From JBNLBT01 sp050303435 (GTDB lineage: Bacteria > Pseudomonadota > Gammaproteobacteria > Xanthomonadales > Marinicellaceae): a stretch of 5,586 nucleotides of DNA. The stretch lies in the NCBI GenBank assembly GCA_050303435.1, contig JBNLBT010000150.1:1-5586 (forward strand). The letters are read 5' to 3'. Below, piece by piece: positions 3,003 to 5,586 of this stretch. Each line of letters begins with the position of its first letter. The first letter of the stretch is position 1. The notes under the pieces were generated by a model. The model did no database searches. It saw only the letters and a program-made list of their open reading frames with translations, and had not been told where the DNA came from. The position numbers and the translations under genes were made by a program.

Positions 3003-5586
3003 ATGAAAACGAAGCCGCTTCGTCGCGTTCGCGCATTCGCGCTTGCATTGATCATCAGTTGCGCATCCACCGCTCAGGACATCCGCTTCACCGGCCCCGC
3101 TGAAGACATTGATCGCTGGGCTCCACAGGCCACACTGCTGGTCGAATACCCGACATTCAATCTGTACAGCCTGCCGGCGACAACCTTTGACCAGCTGCCG
3201 ACGGCGCATCGAAATCGCGTTCACAGCGTCAGTGACGTAATTGAATTCTCCGCTCACCCGCATGACCTGGCGCGCGGCAACCAGGACATCCCGGCGCTTT
3301 ACCGGCAGACCGATGAGAACCTCAGCGGACTGTATCTGGTGCAGTTCATCGGCCCGATCAAACAAACCTGGCTGGAGGATTTAAAGCGCAGCGGTCTGAA
3401 ACCCGTGCACTACATTCGCAACAACAGTCAACTGGTCTACGCCGATCAAGGCCTGAGTGATTTTTTCAATCGACGCGAGCGCGCCCACGTCCTGCGGGGC
3501 CTGCCAATGCACCCATGGTTTAAGATGGATGAAGCGCTGCGGCACAAAATGGAAAACCCGGCCCTGCAACAGGACAGCCTGCGGGTCACCATCCAACTGG
3601 CGGCGGCCGGAGCCGATCTGGGCACAGCAGCCTTCATTCACCGCATCACTGAACAGGTCATTTCGCCATGGAATGAACTGTTGGGCTTCCGCACCACCAC
3701 GGTGCGCACCCGCATAGAGAACCTGCCCGAATTGCTGCAACGCGGGGACGTGTATTCGGTGCTTGAATACCACGACCGCGAACTGTTCGATGAAGTGCAG
3801 GCGCAAATTGTGGCCGGCAATTTGAATGGGGCACTGAGTGGCCCGGTCGGCACCGGCTATCTGCCCTGGCTGGACGCGCTCGGTTTCAGCCAGAATCCAC
3901 TGGACTACCCCATCGTCGACATCGTTGACGATGGCATTGGCAACGGCAGCACAGTGCTGGGCGCCGGGGACGTCACCCTGACCGTGCTCGGCAACAACCT
4001 GGTGTCGCGTTTGAACCACGTCGTCTCCTGCCACGCCGGCACCGGTTCTGGCCAGGGCACCGACGGCCACGGTCACATCAACATCAACATCACCGGCGGC
4101 TACGATCAACGCGCCGGATTCCCGTTTCGTGACCCCAATGGCTATCAGCGCGGTCAAGGCATCAACCCCTACGGCCGACTGGCCGGTACGCGCATTTTCG
4201 CCCCCGGGTTCAACCTGGGTTCCTGCGGTGGCACCGACACCGGACTGATCTTGTCACAGCAAAACAACGGCTCATTGATCTCCAGCAATTCCTGGGGCTG
4301 TGGCGCCTGCGCCGGGACCTACGACGCGTCCTCACAGGCGTTTGACGTGGGCGTGCGCGACGCCGATCTGGGCCAGGCCGGCAATCAGCAAATGATCATG
4401 CTGTTTGCGGCCGGCAACGACGGTTCCGGTGCCGGCACCGTGGGATCACCGGGCAACGGCAAGAACATGATCACTGTGGGCGCTTCGGAAAACCAGCGCC
4501 CCACCGATGAAGACGGCAATTGGACCGACGGCTGCCTGGTCGGCCCCGGCGGCGCCAACAACGCCATGGAAGTGATCGGTTTTTCTTCCCGCGGGCCGGC
4601 CCCAGGGGGGCGCACCAAACCCGAAGTGATCGCGCCGGGCACACACATTCAGGGCACCGCCAGCACCAACGGCGCTTATAACGGCTCGGGCGTGTGTGAC
4701 CAGTTCAGGCCCTCGGGACAGACCGATTTCGCCGCCTCTTCCGGCACCAGCCATTCCACCCCGGCACTGGCCGGCACCGCTTCGCTGTATTATTGGTGGC
4801 TGCAAAACACCCACGGCATCGCCACCCCCACGCCTTCGCTGATGAAAGCCTACATGATCGCTCATCCGACCTACCTGACCGGCGTCTCTGCCAACGACAA
4901 CCTGCCGAGCAACAATCAGGGTTTTGGCATGCCGGACATGGACACCGCCTTCGATAACACCGCGCGGGTCATTGTGAACGAAACCACGGTGTTCGACAAC
5001 ACCGGTGAAGCCTTTGTCTGGAGCGGCGCAGTGGCCGACAACACCCGCCCCGTGCGCATTGTCATGACCTACACCGACGCACCCGGCGCGGTCGGCACCA
5101 GCCCTGAAGTCAACAACCTCAACCTGTCCGCCGTGGTCGATGGCAACAATTACCTCGGCAATGTGTTCGTCAATCAGTTCAGTGTCACCGGCGGCAGCGC
5201 CGATGCCGACAACAATTACGAAGCCATCTTCCTGCCGGCCGGCACCAGCGGCAGCATCGATCTGACTGTGCTGGCGGCCAACATTGCCGGCAACGGCATA
5301 CCCAACAGCGGCGATGGCACCGACCAGGATTTCTCACTGGTGTGCTACAACTGCACCAACACCCCGGATTTTAGCCTCGATGCCAACCCGGACAGCGTCG
5401 CGGTGTGCACCAACGCACCGGCCGTGGCCGCGCCACCGGTCAGCATCGACAGCGCATCCATTGCCGCTTTCAGCAACCCGATCACCCTGGGTTTTCTGCC
5501 CCTGCCGGCGGGCGTCAGCGGCGTCTTCACGGTCAATCCACTGACCCCGGGCAACAGCAGTGTGCTGAACCTCACCGCGCAGGACT
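3003..5586 (+). CDS. Secreted subtilisin-like S8 serine peptidase, at least 861 aa, 3' end outside window
   Basis: This is an exported subtilase that hydrolyses peptide bonds with an Asp-His-Ser triad. Residues 1-24 are a signal peptide (basic n-region, AFALALIIS core, STA before Gln25). Residues 25 to about 295 are a long propeptide, including GLYLVQFIGPIKQTWLEDLKRSG at 109-131 and a second alpha/beta section at about 190-275. The catalytic domain spans about 300-650. It has Asp309 in IVDDGIG, His356 in DGHGHIN, oxyanion Asn472 in FAAGNDG and nucleophile Ser583 in SSGTSHSTP. SNSWG at 428-432 and FSSRGPA at 527-533 are typical family strands. Residues about 655-785 match the C-terminal beta jelly-roll of KP-43-type proteases (VMTYTDAPG, NNLNLSAVVDGNNYLGN). 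An Ig-like domain starts near 788 with LPAGV at 834-838, and the window ends inside it. Cysteines 343, 408, 433, 436, 511 and 565 could form disulfides. No frameshift is seen. Type II secretion to the outside is likely but inferred. The substrate is unknown. Confidence 0.93.
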   Translation, partial: MKTKPLRRVRAFALALIISCASTAQDIRFTGPAEDIDRWAPQATLLVEYPTFNLYSLPATTFDQLPTAHRNRVHSVSDVIEFSAHPHDLARGNQDIPALYRQTDENLSGLYLVQFIGPIKQTWLEDLKRSGLKPVHYIRNNSQLVYADQGLSDFFNRRERAHVLRGLPMHPWFKMDEALRHKMENPALQQDSLRVTIQLAAAGADLGTAAFIHRITEQVISPWNELLGFRTTTVRTRIENLPELLQRGDVYSVLEYHDRELFDEVQAQIVAGNLNGALSGPVGTGYLPWLDALGFSQNPLDYPIVDIVDDGIGNGSTVLGAGDVTLTVLGNNLVSRLNHVVSCHAGTGSGQGTDGHGHININITGGYDQRAGFPFRDPNGYQRGQGINPYGRLAGTRIFAPGFNLGSCGGTDTGLILSQQNNGSLISSNSWGCGACAGTYDASSQAFDVGVRDADLGQAGNQQMIMLFAAGNDGSGAGTVGSPGNGKNMITVGASENQRPTDEDGNWTDGCLVGPGGANNAMEVIGFSSRGPAPGGRTKPEVIAPGTHIQGTASTNGAYNGSGVCDQFRPSGQTDFAASSGTSHSTPALAGTASLYYWWLQNTHGIATPTPSLMKAYMIAHPTYLTGVSANDNLPSNNQGFGMPDMDTAFDNTARVIVNETTVFDNTGEAFVWSGAVADNTRPVRIVMTYTDAPGAVGTSPEVNNLNLSAVVDGNNYLGNVFVNQFSVTGGSADADNNYEAIFLPAGTSGSIDLTVLAANIAGNGIPNSGDGTDQDFSLVCYNCTNTPDFSLDANPDSVAVCTNAPAVAAPPVSIDSASIAAFSNPITLGFLPLPAGVSGVFTVNPLTPGNSSVLNLTAQD

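Noticed and set aside
2681..3070. Minus-strand open frame of 129 codons across the intergenic region
   Set aside because: It runs from inside the protease signal peptide through AT-rich control DNA. The product resembles no family, and its start has no supporting context.
2903..3103. Plus-strand open frame of 66 codons with a hydrophobic stretch, just before the protease
   Set aside because: It overlaps the protease start in another frame, has no ribosome-binding site and ends in Arg/His-rich shadow sequence. A leader peptide cannot be excluded but is not supported.
3381..4157. Long minus-strand open frame (258 codons) inside the protease gene
   Set aside because: It lies wholly antisense to the propeptide and catalytic region, which carry clear family motifs. 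Its product is an Ala/Val/Gly/Asp-rich string without recognisable domains, as expected from the reverse frame of a GC-rich gene.
4385..4865. Two overlapping minus-strand frames of 87 and 139 codons in the catalytic domain
   Set aside because: Both are antisense to the Asn and Ser motifs of the protease and give Gly/Ala/Arg/Pro-rich products typical of GC-rich shadows.

Overview
The window looks like chromosomal DNA of a GC-rich gammaproteobacterium. The type IV pilus minor-pilin order fimT-pilV-pilW-pilX, beside a large secreted subtilisin-like protease with a C-terminal jelly-roll and Ig-like region, fits the Xanthomonadales/Lysobacterales and relatives such as Wenzhouxiangella. That placement is inferred from gene content and style only; no rRNA or other taxonomic marker is present.

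Layout. The left part (1-2439) is read on the minus strand. In transcription order it holds fimT (1963-2439), pilV (1430-1966), pilW (111-1433) and the first 38 codons of pilX (1-114), which runs off the left edge. Each of the three junctions is a 4-nt ATGA stop/start overlap, so this is one tightly coupled operon. pilY1 and pilE would normally follow beyond position 1. Two of the junctions (fimT/pilV and pilW/pilX) are an identical 20-bp sequence. It encodes the same C-terminus (RSYTL), the same GGAG ribosome-binding site and the same overlapping ATG.

The middle (2440-3002) is a 563-bp divergent intergenic region with an AT-rich core. It contains no convincing gene. It holds a small hairpin with flanking TTTGAC boxes on the pilin side, a perfect 16-bp palindrome (2757-2772), a candidate promoter (2822-2848) and a clear ribosome-binding site for the rightward gene.

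The right part (3003-5586) is one plus-strand reading frame of at least 861 codons, open at the right edge. It encodes an exported S8 serine peptidase. In order it has a signal peptide, a long propeptide, a catalytic domain with the Asp/His/Asn/Ser signature residues, a KP-43-like beta jelly-roll and the start of an Ig-like domain.

How the genes fit together. The pilins should be processed by PilD and form the priming or tip complex of type IV pili, used for twitching, adhesion and possibly DNA uptake. The protease is probably secreted to digest protein. Divergent placement permits shared regulation, but nothing in the sequence proves it. I see no CRISPR array, mobile element, tRNA/rRNA or clearly new multi-gene system. 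The most interesting points are the duplicated junction, a calcium-loop motif in PilW, the unusual sequence around the protease's catalytic histidine, and the intergenic palindrome.
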